A DNA stretch of 7,032 nucleotides from Bacteroidales bacterium (GTDB lineage Bacteria; Bacteroidota; Bacteroidia; Bacteroidales; Dysgonomonadaceae). Positions 6,275 through 7,032 of the stretch are shown piece after piece. The notes below the pieces were generated by a model, which was given only the letters and a program-made list of their open reading frames with translations, did no database searches and was not told where the DNA came from. Position numbers and translations under genes: made by a program. Position 1 is the first letter of the stretch. Each line of letters opens with the position of its first letter. The stretch lies in NCBI GenBank assembly GCA_012798745.1, contig JAAZMQ010000149.1, positions 1 to 7,032 on the forward strand. Direction: 5' to 3'.

Positions 6275-6306
6275 TTTGAATGTTTGTTTTTATATTATTA
6301 TTTTTG
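6275..6306 (+). promoter_or_regulatory. Consensus Bacteroidota promoter for SulP gene
   Basis: TTTG (6275-6278), 20 bases, then TATTTTTG (6299-6306): both elements and the spacing match the Bacteroidota consensus TTTG-N19-21-TAnnTTTG. The -7 box ends 31 bases before the GTG at 6338. This is the best promoter in the window and supports a start near 6338 rather than at the first ATG (6425). Confidence 0.65.
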
Positions 6307-6337
6307 CATTTGTTTTAACTGAAAAGATTGTTTTAAG

Positions 6338-7032
6338 GTGAATTTTAATTTTTTGAAGGATTTCCGGCCGGAACTGATCCGTTCGTTACAAAGTTATGAT
6401 AAAGAAAAATTTACTGCCGACTTAATGGCGGGGATAATTGTAGGCATTGTTGCCTTGCCATTGGCCATTGCCTTTGGTATTTCGTCGGGCGTGACTCCCG
6501 AACGAGGAATCATCACGGCCGTTATCGGTGGTTTTTTGATTTCCCTGCTTGGCGGAAGCACGGTACAAATCGGAGGACCTACCGGTGCTTTCATTGTCAT
6601 TGTTTACGGTATCGTCGAACAATATGGATTGGAAGGTCTTGCCATGGCAACCGTATTGGCGGGCATCATGCTGATATTGATGGGCGCTCTCAAACTGGGG
6701 ACGGTTATCAAGTTTGTTCCCTATCCCATTGTCGTAGGTTTCACGAGCGGCATTGCCGTCACGATCTTTTTTTCGCAAATCAACGACTTTTTCGGTTTGA
6801 CCACGCCGAAGCTCCCCTCGGATTTTTTAGAAAAATGGGCTGTTTATTCGCAATATTTTCACACGATTGATCCTTGGACCACATTGGTAGCTGTTGTCAG
6901 TGTTCTGATTATTTTTCTGACGCCGAAAATCTCCAAAAAAATACCCGGAGCGCTGGTGGCCATTGTTTTGATGACCGTTGTGGTGTATTTGATGAAAACA
7001 TACGGGGGGATCCACAGCGTTGAAACCATTGG
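6338..7032 (+). CDS. SulP-family anion transporter, 3'-truncated by window edge
   Basis: N-terminal 231 residues of an inner-membrane SulP/SLC26-type transporter (sulfate, bicarbonate or related anion uptake; substrate not readable here). The frame is open with no stop from 6323 to the window end. The first ATG (6425) falls inside the conserved ADLMAGIIVGIVALPLAIAFGI helix, so it cannot be the start. GTG at 6338 gives the expected N-terminus (NFNFLKDFRPELIRSLQSYD) before TM1 and is preferred; TTG at 6353 is the alternative. Visible family features are TM1 with VALPLAIAFGISSGV (about 37-51), the GGSTVQIGGPTGAF binding-site region (about 69-82), PYPIVVGFTSGIAVTIF (about 128-144), and a helix TPKISKKIPGALVAIV (about 197-212). 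The remaining helices and any C-terminal STAS domain would lie beyond the window. No frameshift is seen. Confidence 0.93.
   Translation, partial: MNFNFLKDFRPELIRSLQSYDKEKFTADLMAGIIVGIVALPLAIAFGISSGVTPERGIITAVIGGFLISLLGGSTVQIGGPTGAFIVIVYGIVEQYGLEGLAMATVLAGIMLILMGALKLGTVIKFVPYPIVVGFTSGIAVTIFFSQINDFFGLTTPKLPSDFLEKWAVYSQYFHTIDPWTTLVAVVSVLIIFLTPKISKKIPGALVAIVLMTVVVYLMKTYGGIHSVETI

Noticed and set aside
6394..7015. Three minus-strand open frames (6394-6600, 6422-6778, 6827-7015)
   Set aside because: They are antisense to the SulP gene, whose plus-strand product has clear family motifs and membrane helices.
1..7032. CRISPR array, tRNA, rRNA, insertion sequence or phage genes
   Set aside because: No spaced direct repeats, cloverleaf, rRNA-like stretch, transposase motif or terminal inverted repeats were seen on reading both strands.

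Overview
The window looks like ordinary chromosome from a member of the Bacteroidota, most likely the order Bacteroidales. Three things support this. Start codons sit behind A/T-rich leaders with no clear Shine-Dalgarno sequence. Five genes carry the Bacteroidota-type -7 promoter box TAnnTTTG, spaced 22-32 bases before the start codon. The gene content also fits: tpiA next to a small SPOR protein and folE, a GH130 lipoprotein, and a Bacteroidota-type SulP transporter. I cannot place the genus.

Layout from left to right. A plus-strand block holds the 3' part of tpiA (triosephosphate isomerase, N-terminus outside the window), a hairpin terminator, a secreted SPOR-domain protein and folE (GTP cyclohydrolase I). 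folE converges on typA, with a hairpin between them. A minus-strand block then runs, read from high to low coordinate, from a small HExxH-containing membrane-associated protein (5845-6195), through a GH130 glycosidase lipoprotein (4501-5730) and a lipoprotein with two BON domains (3874-4359), to the ribosomal GTPase TypA/BipA (1927-3729). The last three have their own promoter-like sequences or terminators and look mostly like single-gene units. At the right edge, divergent from the HExxH gene, a SulP-family anion transporter starts at a GTG codon and runs off the end of the window.

The genes do not form one pathway. tpiA is central glycolysis, folE feeds folate/pterin synthesis, typA is translation and ribosome assembly, and the SPOR, BON and GH130 proteins belong to the cell envelope. 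SulP imports an anion. I found no mobile element, CRISPR array, tRNA or rRNA. No intergenic stretch exceeds 150 bases. I see no convincing new multi-gene system. The points most worth checking are the long pre-signal N-terminus of the GH130 protein, the uncharacterised small HExxH protein, and a 17-base inverted repeat in the BON gene's upstream region.
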